Shown: positions 12,455 through 26,135, numbered from the stretch's first letter. The stretch: DNA of 64,000 nucleotides from Flaccisagitta enflata (GCA_965153355.1 OZ231128.1:15624001-15688000); one strand, 5' to 3'. The notes: a model not told the origin generated them from the letters alone. Made by a program: numbers and translations.

Positions 12455-13290
12455 ATACCGTTAAAAGCCGTAAAGTATATGTTTTTGGCCGTTATATCGG
12501 ATTTAACTGATTCAGAAACAGCGACTCTCGTCAAATAATGCTGACATGGCACTGACACACATTCACGCAAAGATTCAAGTGAAGCCGTCACCATAGGGTA
12601 TCGTTTTATGCCGTAAAATGCCGTAAATATGACGTTTTTGACCGTTATATCCGATACAACTGATTCAAAGACAGCTACTCTTGTCAGATAATGGTGAAAT
12701 GGCACTGACACATATTCTCACTTAGATTCAATTAAAGCCGTCATCATAGGGTATCATTTTATGCCGTAAAATGCCGTAAAATGCTGTAAAAATGGTAGTT
12801 TTGACAATTATATCAGATTTAACTGATTCAAAAACAGCAAATCTCGTCTGTTAATGCTGACATGGCACTGACACACAGTCACGCAGAGATTCAAGTAAAG
12901 CCGTCACCATGGGGTATCATTTTATGCCGTAAAATGCCGTAAAATGCCGTAAAAATGGCATATTTGACCGTTATATCAGATTTAACTGATTCAAAAACAG
13001 CTACTCCTGTCAGATAATGCTAAAATGGTACTGACACATATTCACACAAAGATTCAATTAAAGCCGTCATCATGGGGTATTATTTTATGCTGTAAAATGC
13101 TGTAAAATGCCGTAAAAATGGCATTTTGGACCGTTATATCAGATTTAACTGATTCAAAAACAGCAACTCTTGTCTGATAATGCTGAAATGGAACTGACTC
13201 ACATTCACACAAAGATTCAAGTAAAGCCGTCACCATTAGGGTATCATTTATACCGTAAAATGCTACCATGCCACACGATATGCCGTAATT
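12455..13290. repeat. 163-bp satellite array, about five units
   Basis: The landmark (C)CGTTATATC recurs at about 12490, 12643, 12806, 12969 and 13132, a period of 153 then 163 bp. Each unit carries one to three internal copies of the decamer GCCGTAAAAT, then TTAACTGATTCAAAAACAGC and TGACACACATTCAC. Units differ mostly by point changes. Confidence 0.85.
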
Positions 13291-13299
13291 CGAGCACAT

Positions 13300-13409
<110 letters not shown>

Positions 13410-13554
13410 AGAGTTTGAACGTTACAGCGCCCCTCTGTGTATGAGTTTGAAACAAGAGGTCAAGTAAAATGTCGATCGTTGATATTCATCGCAAAGTAAA
13501 TTTTTTTTTGTTTTCATACAAATGAGAGATATGACCGATAAGGGCTAAGACGAA

Positions 13555-13600
13555 GATGAAGATGACGACGACGATGACGACAACGATGACGACGATGACA

Positions 13601-13634
<34 letters not shown>

Positions 13635-13640
13635 CAATGA
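13555..13640. repeat. GAC/GAT trinucleotide array
   Basis: GACGAC blending into GATGAT just upstream of the cysteine-rich gene; probably its 5' flank or leader. Confidence 0.8.
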
Positions 13641-13743
13641 CGCTGCAGATTCCATCCGGTCGGTGATCAAAAATTGCTATCGATAGAATCAAAGAAGAAT
13701 GGAAGCATGTTTGAGCATTCTACTGAATTTCGTCGTCGTTACA

Positions 13744-15112
<1,369 letters not shown>

Positions 15113-16264
15113 TGGGAGAATTTGGACGAGTTTTCCATTGAATAGTCATTCTAGTCACAGTCACGCGACCACACCTTGTCATGTTGTTGGCTCCCCATAT
15201 CACTTTTTCGAACTGCAAGAAATTATCGTATTACTGCCCCTGTCGAGACTGGGGTGCCGTGTATTCGGCCTTGTTTCACTTATCAGATATTTAGATAGTT
15301 TAAATAGTTTTTCTTCCTTGAATGTTGTATTTCACTTAGTCTCTTTTTTAACTAATTAGATCGTTTTTAGATAAACAATCATCATTACGTTATTTTGAAT
15401 GACCCGGTGCATGAATATTCGTGCTTGTAATTTGTATTAATTACATTTTGGTGCACATGTTGATAAGGGTAGTTTACACTTTGGTTTAATGCAAACAGGT
15501 CATCAAAGCTGTGAAATAAGTAACAAAAGCCTTATTTGCATATAGTTGATCGATGGTTTCCCTTTGTCTTTTTCAAAGTCGAGCAAAGCCTGAGTTAGCA
15601 CAGATACAACTTACATTTGCAATCAGTAAGCTAGTCAGCGACGTAAAGTAAATTCGGCCGCAGATACGCCAAACATCAGCTAGCTTGTTACATTGAAGTG
15701 AAGAGATGGATAATTGCAAAAGTTTGGTGTAATGAGTTTACCGATCACGGTACAACAAGAAATGGGCCTACGACGAAATCAGGTTTGTTTACATCGCCAA
15801 ATGGAGAAGAAAGGTCGAATCAGGTAAGATTTTCCCCCTTGCACGACTGGGATGATTCGTAAGCATTTTTAGGCGCATACAGAGACATCGAAACTGTCTT
15901 GGGTCATGTTTAGCGCATAATCTAAGACACTGAGAAACACAATCTTGACGCATCGTTGCCTGATCTGGCTTGTTTTCAGTTTTACCATTTGATGCGCCCG
16001 ATTTGGTCGATTTTAAACTTCTCAGCTTTTATTTTTATCCACCAGATTGGCATCGAATCTCTTCAGTAAAAAGTTAAAACACATTTTGTAAAAACGACAG
16101 TTTTGGATGTTATGGAATAAAAATCCATGCGTCTGAGACCGGCCACTGACCAAAGCTTCCGAACCAAGAGAAAATAAGGAAAGAAATGACTCAAGCTAAA
16201 GCAAGCGGAGGGCGTCACCCAATGCCCCCCAAAAGCCGAATTCCAAACGCCCTCGTCCTTGCAA
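15113..16264. other. No gene seen; one family A tail fragment
   Basis: GCCCCTGTCGAGACTGGGGT, then a decayed CGTGTATTCGGCCTTGTTT, at about 15235-15283, is the right end of a family A copy. The rest is AT-rich and shows no other pattern. Confidence 0.5.
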
Positions 16265-17180
16265 TACCACCTCTGCCACCTTAGCTCTGTCACCTCCGTC
16301 AGCTCTCTTCCACTCCCACTACTGCTGTTACCTCAGCTCTGTCATCTCTATCAGCTATTTTCCATTCATAAGGCAGAACAGCCAATTGTGTTATTCATCA
16401 TCAACTAGTTGGACAAATATTGATCTCAGCATGATTTTTCAGATTGATCCAAACAGATTTGATAACACTTATCATGTCCACAGATCCTGTTGCACTTTTT
16501 ACTCGTGTTGAATGATTTAAAGAATGAATTTTCATTTGATTTTTTTTCCCTAAAAAAAGTCAATGCATTTAATACACAGTAATGCTCCCAGGAATCGGGT
16601 CTTTTAATCGAAATGCCTACCACCTCTTTCACCTCAGCTCTGTCACCTCCACCAACTTGTAAAGTTCTGAGTTGTGTATGTCATTGGCACAGTAAGAGAA
16701 TAAATAAGAACAACAATATACTTGTATCAAAAACGCCCTCAAGAAGAATGAAACAATCATACAAACGCTATGAAAATTCAAAGCACAATGAATGTAAGCG
16801 ATGAAACGATAATAGTTTTAAAGGACATGACACAACTCTCCGCCATTCCTACCACCTGCACCTCTGAGATCTCACCTCTGTCATTCAGACCAGCGCTGTC
16901 ACCCTAACTCTGTCACCTCCACCAACTTCCTGCCATTCCTACCACCGCTTTTACCTAAGCTCTGTCATCTCCACCAGCTATTTGCCATCACTACCACCTC
17001 TGCCAGCTCAGATCTGTCACCTTCACTAACTGTGCCATTTCTACCACCGCTTTCGCCTCAACTCTTTCATTTAAACCAGCTATTTGCCATTACTTCTCTA
17101 TGCAAATTCCGCCGCATCTGTCATCTTTGCTAACTGTTCCATCTGCCGCTGCCTCCGCTGACACTCCCTCCTTTGCCATT
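16265..17180. repeat. Degenerate CT-rich minisatellite, interrupted
   Basis: Variable units containing ACCTCAGCTCTGTCACCTCC, then ACCAACT and GCCATTCCTACCACC, at about 16265-16360, 16612-16660 and 16850-17160. Two unrelated inserts (about 16365-16610 and 16665-16845) separate the blocks. Confidence 0.65.
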
Positions 17181-17679
17181 TTTTAACCCTGCTAGTGGCT
17201 ATCGGGGATGTGTCAAAATGCATAAGTATTTTTGATCAGATCATCAATATCAGGGAGTGTAAATACAGCACAGCACTGCTAGATGTCCTATGATAATTGG
17301 ACGCGACTAAAAAGAAACAAGGACAAAAAAAGAAGAAAAAAAAAAAAGAAAGACATAAGAACGGAAAAAAAAGAAAAAAAAAAAGAATGTTTTTGCATCT
17401 ATTGCTCCTTTCAAGTTGAGCTCGTCTATCTTTAATTCCCATCAAAAGACTGAATAAACAAGGCCAAGAGATGTCCAATAGATGCGTCCTCTTTAGATGT
17501 AAGATATTATCATACAAATTATTAAGATATAAAGATATTAGAATAAAATAATATGAAAATATAAAGATTCAGAGATAAAGAGAAAAATATAAACTGATTC
17601 CTCTCTCCCCCCAACGCCTCTCCACCCCTCCCCCCACGCTTCTCCACCCCTCCCCCCACCCCTCTCCCCAAGCCTCCTG

Positions 17680-18085
17680 ACCCCTGCCCCCACGCCTCCC
17701 CACGCCTCCCCACCCATGAAGAGACATAAGAGACATAAGTGACATAAGAGACAAAGGAGACTTAGGAGATATAAGAGACATTAGAGACAAAAGAGATAGA
17801 AGAGATATAAGAGATATGAGATATAAGAGACATAAGAGACATAAGAGACATATAGGAGACATTTAGGAGACATAGGAGACAAAGCGACATAAGAGACATA
17901 AGAGACATAAGAGACATAAGAGACCTAAGATACATAAGAGAAATAAGAGACATAAGAGATATAAGAGACATACAGGAGACAAAAGAGACAAAAGAGACAA
18001 AAGAGACATAAGAGATATAAGAGACATGAAGAGACATAAGAGACATGAAGAGACATAATGAGACATGAAGAGAAATGAAGAGAAA
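17680..18085. repeat. GAGACATAA minisatellite
   Basis: About 40 tandem, imperfect 9-bp units, many GAGACATAA with GATATAA and GAAGAGACAT variants. It belongs to family H. Confidence 0.9.
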
Positions 18086-18139
18086 ACCTAAGGAATCGCA
18101 TTTGGAAATTTTCGTGTGACAGACCTACTTAGGGACATA

Positions 18140-18702
18140 CAGTAGATCCCGTCTAGACTTGAGATAACGGGGGCAAGCACTGTGGAAAGACAAATAAAGC
18201 TAGGGGAGCAATATTTGGATCATAGACTAATCAAAAGATGCTTAATTCCCCATGATAGCTGGTTGCCATGGAAACACATTTCCATGTATTCTCGCTCAAA
18301 TATCAATATTTTGAGAGATTTTTTTAAGGAACATTGCTTAAAATCAAATTTGCTACTACTTTCCCACAGTATGCTCTGTAAGAATATTGCTCGTTTGGCC
18401 GTTGCTAGGGAGCGTATCTATGTGTGACAACCCTTAGCAACCGCTAAACGAGCGACATTCTTACAGAACATACTGTGGGAAAGTTGTAGCAAATTTAATT
18501 TCAAAAAATGTTTTCTCAAAAAATTTCTCAAAATATTGATACTTTTGCGTGAATACATGGAAATGTGTTTCCATGGCAACCAGCTATCATGGGCAATAAA
18601 GCATCCCTTTATAAGTCTATGGTTCAAATATCACTCCCTTGGCTTCATTTGTTTTTTTACAATGCTTGCCCCCGTTATCTCAAGTCTAGACGAGATCTAC
18701 TG
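18140..18702. mobile_element. pogo/mariner-like foldback MITE, copy 1
   Basis: A near-perfect palindrome of 563 bp. The terminal repeat starts CAGTAGATCCCGTCTAGACT and ends with its complement AGTCTAGACGAGATCTACTG. TA flanks (18138-18139, 18703-18704). Inner landmarks such as CATGGAAACACATTTCCATG occur in both arms. The CAGTAGA...GATAACGGG ending resembles pogo-group termini. Non-coding; sister copy at 56609-57134. Confidence 0.8.
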
Positions 18703-18871
18703 TACCCTCTTATAGAGATGCGAGGACGCATCTAAAAATGGAAGTGCGAGTAAAAGATTAAAACTTAGAAATAAAACATATCAGGCTTTCAGAAAAGGCG
18801 CCACAGACAACAATTTGGAGAAGGTACTACCTGAAGAGTTAACAAAACTTTTGATTCTAAATTGCTGATGA

Positions 18872-19110
18872 ACAACGTCATTAGACCTAAGTCGCGTGCA
18901 TCGGCACTTTCAGAAAAGATCCGACAGTCAGACAGGCAGACACACCGGCTAAAAATTTTCAAAATGACCCTTAAATTAGCGGTATTAACCTCCCAGCGTT
19001 CAAAAGTGTTAAAAGCGCGAAATAACGCCTTTAAAGTTTGTTGTGACAGACGGACCAATGGACCCACGGACCAAAAAGTGGCTCATAGTCGTGTAGCACG
19101 CGACTAAAAA
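18872..19110 (+). repeat. Family B repeat, copy 1
   Basis: It runs from AACGTCATTAGACCTAAGTC, then GCGTGCATCGGCAC, TTTTCAAAATGACC and GACGGACC, to the terminal hairpin GTCGTGTAGCACGCGACTAA. Confidence 0.7.
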
Positions 19111-19196
19111 GTAAATTTAGGACAAGTTGCAAATTGTCAGCGGGAGTTTTCTGCTACTCGGAAGGTTGGAAAAAAAGCACGCCTGCGTGACACTTT

Positions 19197-19392
19197 ACTT
19201 TTTAGTCGCGTGCTACGCGACTCTACATCCCGTTTTGTCGGTCCGTCGGTCCATCTGTCCGTCCGACGGTCCGTCCTTCCGTTGATTCGTCCATCCGTCG
19301 GTCCATCACACTTTACTTTTTTGGCTTTAATGGGGTTTTTGGCCTTTTTGCTCCACTGACCTCAAATTTTTGCCCCTGCCCACCCGCACAAA
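19197..19392 (+). repeat. Family A repeat, right end truncated
   Basis: A perfect hairpin GTCGCGTGCTACGCGAC, a GTCCGTCGGTCC core, then GCCCCTGCCCACCCGCAC, where similarity stops abruptly before the family D sequence. Confidence 0.8.
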
Positions 19393-19456
19393 GACACAAA
19401 AGTTGAAATCATAGGAAAAAATATTTACAATAAATACAAGAATCATAAGAAAAAAT

Positions 19457-20091
19457 AGTCGCAAAAGTGTTGGATGGTCAGCGGTACCCGTGCCCTGCTT
19501 AGGTAGGTTGTGCTGAGAATAGAAGGGGAAGGAGGGCAGCGGCCCCGAAGGGGTCGATGACCTATGCTTTCACACATATGGGGAATTTTCTCCTTCTCCT
19601 CCTTCCCCTCCTTCTCCTCCTCCTCTCCTCCTCCTCCATCCCTCCCCCCTCAAATCCCAGTCTCGAGGCTAAGATTCCAGTCTGGAGACCCAATTCCCAG
19701 CCTCAAGGCCCAAATCCCAGCCTTGAGGCCCAAATCCCAGCCTCAAGATCCAAATCCTAGCCTAAAGGCCCAGATCCCAGCCCTGAGGCCCAAATCTCAT
19801 CCTTGAGGTTAAGATCTGGGCCTCTTGGCTGAGATTTGGACCTTGAGGATGAAATTTGGGCCTCAAGGCTGGGGTCTGGGCCTTAAGGCCAGGATTTGGG
19901 CCTTGAGGCTAGGATTTGGGCCTCAAGGCTGGGATTTGGGCCTTGAGGCTGGGAATTGGATCTCCAGACTGGAATATTAGCCTCGAGACTGAGATTTGAG
20001 AGGGGGGGACAAAGAAGGAGGAGAAGGAGACAATTCCCCATATGTGTGAAAGCATAGGTCATCGACCCCTTCGGGGCCGCTGCTCAAAAAG
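19457..20091. repeat. Family D palindrome, copy 3
   Basis: The left arm GGCAGCGGCCCCGAAGGGGT, then GACCTATGCTTTCACACATA (about 19535-19580), is inverted at about 20037-20088. Between them are about 16 units of the 20-bp type GGCCCAAATCCCAGCCTCGA that switch to the opposite orientation near 19800, so the array is itself a palindrome. Confidence 0.85.
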
Positions 20092-20106
20092 GAGATATTC
20101 AATAGT

Positions 20107-20578
20107 CGCAAAAGCGTAAGATGGTCAGCGGTACCCGTGCCCTGCTTAAGTAGGTTATGGATAAAGTTAAGGGGGAGCAGGGCAGCGGCCCCGAAGGGGT
20201 CGATGACCTATGCTGTCACACATATGGGGAATTTTCTCCTCCTCCTTCTTCTCCTCCGCACCCCCCCTTCCCCAGCCTCCGAGCCCATATCTCAGCCTGG
20301 AGGCCCATATCCCAGCCTCGGGGCCCAAATCCCAGTCTTGTGGCCCAAATCCCTAGAGACTGGAATCTTGGCCTTGGGGTTGGGGCCTTGAGAGTGGGAT
20401 TTGGGCCTCAAGACTAGGATTTGGGCCTTGAGGCTGGGATATGGGCCTCCAGGCTGAGATATGGGCCCGGAGGTTGGGGGAAGGGGGGTATGAAGGAGAA
20501 GAAGGAGGAGGAGAAAATTCCCCATATGTGTGAAAGCATAGGTTATCAACCCCTTCGGGGCCGCTGCCCAAAAAGGAC
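20107..20578. repeat. Family D palindrome, copy 4
   Basis: It starts AATAGTCGCAAAAGCGTAAG directly after copy 3, with the same leader GGTCAGCGGTACCCGTGCC and the same arms and inverted array. Confidence 0.85.
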
Positions 20579-20871
20579 AGTTTAGAAAGGAAAAAAAAAA
20601 CCTCCCTTGTTTCAATTGAAAGAAAACAAATAAATTTCTTATTTCACTTATTTGTACTCAATTATTGCAGTATGAAAAGAGGTCAAGAGTCAATCCACTA
20701 AAGCACGAATTTCAATTCCACTGAAGCACGAAGTAGTGCTTCAGTAAACTGGCCTTTTTTCCAGACAGAGTTCGTGATTCAGTGAATAGGCCGGAAATGG
20801 GTGTCAAGGCCTGATATTGTTCAGCAGGCCCTGTAGGATTTGGTGACCTATGCTTTACACGGGGACTTGAG

Positions 20872-21106
20872 TTTTTAGTCGCGTGCTACGCGACTCTATA
20901 ATCCACTTTTCGGTCCGTCTGTCCGTCGGTCGGTTGGTCGGTCACAAAACTGTTTTGAAGGCTTTTGATGTCTGAATGGTAGAAAAGAAACTTTGTGGAG
21001 TAAATAGCTATTTCAAATGTCTTTTTGAAAAAAAATGTTTGTCTGTCTGTCTGCCTGACTTTTTTAAAAGTGCCGACGCACGCGACTTAGGTCTAATGAC
21101 CTTGTT
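20872..21106 (-). repeat. Family B repeat, copy 2
   Basis: The reverse orientation of 18872-19110: hairpin GTCGCGTGCTACGCGACTCT, a core of GTCCGTCGGTCG, and the end GCGACTTAGGTCTAATGACC. Confidence 0.7.
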
Positions 21107-21367
21107 GGGCTAGGGTTTGGGCGTGAAGGCTGTAATATTCGCCTCGAGGCTGAGATTTGGGCTTCAAGGCCTGGATTTGGGTTCAAGGCATTGATTTCAG
21201 TTGTAAGCTGAGATTTGGGCCTTGACCTGGGATTTGAGCTTTGAGGCTAGGATTGGAGCCTCAAGGTAAGTATTTTGGCCTCCAGGCAGGGATATGAGCC
21301 TTGATGCTGGAATTAGGGCCTTGTCGTGGTGGGAAGGTACATAGGTAGAGAAGGGGGAGAAGAAGGA
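21107..21367. repeat. Family D-type 20-bp units without arms
   Basis: Units such as CTGAGATTTGGGCTTCAAGG recur, ending at the GAA array; a truncated D copy. Confidence 0.5.
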
Positions 21368-21454
21368 GAAGAAGAAGAAGAAGAAGAAGAAGAAGAAGAA
21401 GAAGAAGAAGAAGAAAAAAAAGAAAAAGAAAAAGAAAAAGAAGAAGAAGAAGAA

Positions 21455-21486
<32 letters not shown>

Positions 21487-21690
21487 AGAAAAAGAGGAAG
21501 AAGAAGAAAAAAAAGAAGAAGAAAAGAAAAAAAGAACAACAACAACATAAAGAAAAAGAGGATGAAGAAGGAGAAAAAGAAGAAGAAGAAGAAGAAGGAG
21601 AAGAAGAAGAAGAAGAAGAAGAAGAAGAAGAAGAAGAAGAAGAAGAAGAAGAAGAAGAAGAAGAAGGAGAAGAAGAAGAATAAGAAGAAT
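21368..21690. repeat. GAA trinucleotide arrays
   Basis: Two GAA runs separated by GAAAAA and AACAAC interruptions. Confidence 0.95.
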
Positions 21691-21864
21691 AGAGACGGAA
21701 TAATTGAGCCGCGTGATCACCACGAGGGCAGATCCCAATGTTTCCCTCTCTTCTTCTCTTTCTCGAGACCCCTCTCTTCTCCCTCTTTTTGTCTCTCTCC
21801 TGTCTTGTTCCTCCCTCTCTTTGTCTCTAGACACCCTAGAGACACGCTCTCTTTTTAGATAGCC

Positions 21865-22118
<254 letters not shown>

Positions 22119-22269
22119 TTTATGCATAGTATAAAAGTGATTGAGCTCACACAGTTTAGACAGAGACTTTGAGGGATAGCGCACGTAATTATAACCTTGT
22201 AACAGCGTGCATTAATAACAAACAAAAATTTCTGACTGGCACTTTAGTGACTACGTGGTTGCCCCCATA

Positions 22270-22395
22270 CGGCCACATACACACACATATGGCCAAACGG
22301 CCACACACACGGACAAACACGCGCACCCACGGACACGCACGGACACACACGGATACACACGGACATACACGAACACACATGGACACATATAGGCG
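22270..22395. repeat. ACACGGACAC-type minisatellite
   Basis: Irregular CACGGACA units. The flanks to 22873 contain nothing I can identify. Confidence 0.6.
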
Positions 22396-22873
22396 TGCAT
22401 GCCTCGCACTCAAGTGGTACTCCACTGTATACTTATTCCCTCAACTGGTAAACTCATTCCTTCATCTGGCAGATTGTACAAAATTTATAGTTAAGTAATC
22501 AATCGCGGCGATCCCTCGATTTTAGTTGTCATCGAAATTGGATATGTCAATTATTCTTTGATGTTTGTGCCTATTGTCCAGTCGCGGGTGTGAAGTGTAG
22601 AAAGAGCAACGCGATGAACAGCATTCACGCAAAATTGAACAAATGTTGGTCAGAAATTCAACCAGTGATCTTGTTGATTACTTTGATGACAAGGTGGCGT
22701 TTAGTTAAGTATTTTTGTATCCTTAAAGAGAGTGGACAAGCTCATGATTAAAGCTCATTTGTCTGTCAAATGAAAAGGAGCCAAAGTGAATGCAAAAACA
22801 GAAGCGACAGGAAAATTGATATACAACTTGTTTTACCGTCACAATCTATTTTATGTGGAGCAAAATGGTATTG

Positions 22874-23082
22874 TTGCGGACGGGTGGGCAGGGGCATCCA
22901 ACCCCCATCCACACCCCATGCCCCCCCCCCCCATCAACACACCTACTCAAAAAACATCTAAAACAATCATTTTTCCACTTTTGGACTTGCGCGTCACCTA
23001 CCAACTGACCGACGGAGCGACGTACTGACAGACGGACATACAGACACAGCCTCTTATAGAGTTTGGTGTCCGCAACTTAAAA
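22874..23082. repeat. Family G, relative of families A-C
   Basis: It starts TTGCGGACGGGTGGGCAGGG, has CCAACTGACCGACGGAGCGA in the core and ends GTGTCCGCAACTTAAAA, so the terminal hairpin pair is TTGCGGAC/GTCCGCAA in place of GTCGCGT/ACGCGAC. Confidence 0.5.
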
Positions 23083-23199
23083 TGAAAATGCAGGTCAATG
23101 AAATGGATGGACAGCTCGAACCAATTAGGCCCTTTTTCCAAAACTTAACATAGGGTTGCTCGGTCGCTTAGTTTGTTTGCTGGCATTGCTCGCTCTTTT

Positions 23200-23450
23200 T
23201 TTCACTCTTCTCTCACTCCACACTGCTTTGTTTGCTCACTCCGTTAATGGGCTCACTCACTCTGTTTTTTCACTCCACTCTCTCATTTCACATCGCTTTG
23301 CTTGCTCACTCTGGTGATGGGCTCACTCACTCCAATCTTTCACTTCAGTCTCTCACTTAACACTGCTTCGCTTGCTCACTCTGGTAACAAGCTCACTCAC
23401 TCTGATCTTTTGCTCCACTCTCTCACTCCACTCTGCTTTGCATGCTCACT
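23200..23450. repeat. CTCACTC-rich degenerate minisatellite
   Basis: About 60-70-bp units containing GCTTGCTCACTCTGGT and GGGCTCACTCACTC. Confidence 0.7.
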
Positions 23451-23694
23451 CATTGCTGTCATTAGTGTAAACACACCCTTTCAAGCCAGACGCAGTCACA
23501 AGGCCGTCATCAGTGGAAACATGCCCTTACAATTGCTGTCATTAGTGTAAACACACCCTTTCAAGCCCGACGCACTCACGAGGCCGTCATCAGTGGAAAC
23601 ATGCCCTTACAATTGCTGTCATTAGTGTAAACACACCCTTTCAAGCCTGACGCACTCACGAGGCCGTCATCAGTGGAAACATGCCCTTACCACG
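23451..23694. repeat. 80-bp tandem repeat, first block (three units)
   Basis: The unit starts ATTGCTGTCATTAGTGTAAA, contains TTTCAAGCC and ends GGAAACATGCCCTTAC. The unit starts at 23531 and 23611 give an 80-bp period. Confidence 0.9.
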
Positions 23695-24301
23695 TCAAAT
23701 CTGCCAAGGAAAAATTAAGTGCTTCACCCCACTTTTGCATCAATAATAGACTAATTATCCATCCACAAATGTTTTCATTGCTCAAGTTGTCACTGGATAC
23801 ACTTGTTATGTATGTCTGTTTCATATTTTATGCTTTAAGTTGCCTTTTAATAAGCAATTCTCATAGAAAATGGCAAGAAAATGAAAAATTTCAGTGAAAT
23901 TTTGTTGACATTTTTTTCGATTTTCTGAGGTCGAAATTATAAGAAAGCCACAACCAGAAAAATTTTGCATTTTCAAAAACATAGTTCTCTCTAAAAACGA
24001 TTTTGGAAGAGAACTATGTTCTTTGTTTTTTCATTTTTTCATTTTCCATGCAAACTCATAATTTTGACCAACCCCTTGTCAGTGACAAAAAAGATATTTG
24101 TAGAAATATTCAGTAAATCCTCTTCATTAACATAAGCTAAATCTGAGTCTCTTGCTGAGTGGATGCAAATTTTGCTTTCAAATATCATGAATGTCTTATC
24201 TCAATCACTTTCATTCACTTGTTTTTTGATTTTCACTCATGTATATTTTCTATTTTGTCCCATTTTGATACCCTAAATGTTGGCTTTGTGGGCATGGTGA
24301 C
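23695..24301. other. 607-bp segment interrupting the 80-bp array
   Basis: Unrelated AT-rich sequence flanked by CTTAC on both sides, with an inner hairpin (ACATAGTTCTCT/AGAGAACTATGT at about 23980-24020). It is possibly an inserted element, but clear terminal inverted repeats were not found. Confidence 0.4.
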
Positions 24302-24440
24302 TTACAATTGCTGTTAATAGTGTAAACACACCCTTTCAAGCCAGACGCACTCACGAGGCCGTCATCAGTGGAAACATGCCCTTACAATTGCTGTCATTAG
24401 TGTAAACACACCCTTTCAAGCCAGACGCACTCACGAGGCC
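24302..24440. repeat. 80-bp tandem repeat, second block
   Basis: Two more units of the array (starts near 24306 and 24386), the second truncated at GGCCGTC. Confidence 0.9.
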
Positions 24441-24613
24441 GTCGATTCGTTGAATATTTCGACCCTCATAACTACACATTGCCGGATATGAGTCACGCCT
24501 GGTACTACCAGGCTGGTAGCATATCTCTACAAATCGGGTTAGGTTTCGACGAAGAACAGTAAAAAAAAAGATATACGAAGGGACAAATAAAAAAAGAAAC
24601 AAAAACAAACAGA

Positions 24614-24708
24614 AGCAAAAAGCAAAAAGCAAAAAGCAAAAAAGCAAAAAAGCAAAAAGCAAAAAGCAAAAAGCAAAAAGCAAAAAGCAAAAAGCAAAAA
24701 GCAAAAAT
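24614..24708. repeat. AAAAAGC heptamer array
   Basis: About 13 tandem 7-bp units about 90 bp upstream of the first XK-like exon. Confidence 0.95.
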
Positions 24709-25994
24709 ATCAAAAGACAAAAACAACAACAAAAAACGAACAACAACAACAAACGAACAAAAAACAAACAAAATAACATATTGAATCGCTTCCCACGATG
24801 AAGTTTGGAACGCTGATGGCCATTATGACGTTCTGTGCCGGTGCCGCTTTCACGTTGGTCGACATCGGCACCGACATCTCACTCGCTCACGAGTACTGGA
24901 ATAACAGTTATTTTGTCCAGGGCTATTTGGATTTTGATGAAACATCTAACGGCCTCACTTCTACAGCCAACTTTAGCTTTGCCATTCTAACAACGGTTTG
25001 GATCGTGCTTGGTGGCTTGATCCAATTCCTCCTGGTCGCGTATTTCCTTTGTCGCGGCGACGCTCGTCTGACTTGGCTGCCGAAGTCAGTCCAAATTCTT
25101 CTCCTGCTCTGCTCGCCGTTTTTGCTTGGACCTGTCATTGTCAATATGACATGGAGAACTGAGTAAACCCGATTGTTATTCGAGGCATTTTTGTACTACT
25201 ATAGGCATCAAAACAACAGTTTTTGGCCCGCAGAAACAACCGTCTACATCCCTAACCATGTAATCTTATACCAAAAAAAATTTCAAGGCTTCTTTGGCCG
25301 TTTCAGAGAAAAAAAAATTAAATGTTTATTAACCTATGCTGGAAAAGGCAACAAATTTTGATGCCAAATATCTCCCACCAGGAATTTTCACAACCTATCC
25401 CCCTTGCATATTGGAAATTTGTCCACAATTTTTCAGTTAAACCTGCTCATTTACTAATATAGTATATGCAAAAATTTTCGCGACCTTTAGTTTTTAAGAA
25501 TTTTTGCATAATTAAAAAAAAACAATCAGGGGGTCGTGTGACAAATGAAATTAGAAAATTTGGATACTTTAACTTCAAAATTGCAAAAACCTATCTTCCC
25601 GTTGGAGTAACGTCATGAGATTTGAACTGTAGTTAGAAGACGCATAACAGAATATACATACCAAATCTTATTGATCTAGCCCAAAATTAAGTATGGTTTT
25701 CATACCTTTTTCCATGTAAAGCTGTGTCAGGAGGGTTTTTTGAAAAAAATATTTTTGTAGCGGATAATTTTAATACGAGAACAGAGGGGAAAAATTCGCA
25801 TTTTCAAAAACATCAGATCCATCGTATGACATTTTACTTGCGTCTGATGTTTTTCATTTTTTGGATTTTTTATTTTCTATGCAAATCTAAAATTATCCGT
25901 AGCCATAGTAATGCTCATTTTTTCAGCCAGAAATCATGAAAGTTCTATGTTTTCTGCTGACAAGTGCACAAGCTAAAGGAGTTCTACAGAAAGA

Positions 25995-26022
25995 AAGAAC
26001 GGGAGAAAGAAAGAAAGAGAAA

Positions 26023-26070
<48 letters not shown>

Positions 26071-26103
26071 CAGAAAGACAGAAAGAAAGAAAGAAAGAAG
26101 AGA
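25995..26103. repeat. GAAA tetranucleotide microsatellite
   Basis: GAAA run with GACA interruptions. Confidence 0.95.
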
Positions 26104-26135
26104 GAAAGAGGCAGAGCATTTAGTGAAACTTCCAA

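Larger units (their letters stand above)
17465..18740. mobile_element. Family H element, copy 1
   Basis: The left end is GCCAAGAGATGTCCAATAGA then GATGCGTCCTCTTTAGATG. The right end near 18722-18740 has the inverted motif GAGGACGCATC. It contains a 9-bp minisatellite and a nested pogo-like MITE. The same left end, AAGATATTTA-type linker and GAGACA array recur at 43640-44750. Confidence 0.55.

Noticed and set aside
18182-18627. Two similar open frames on opposite strands (SHSMLCKNIARLAV / SHSMFCKNVARLAV)
   Set aside because: They are the two arms of a palindromic MITE read in opposite directions.
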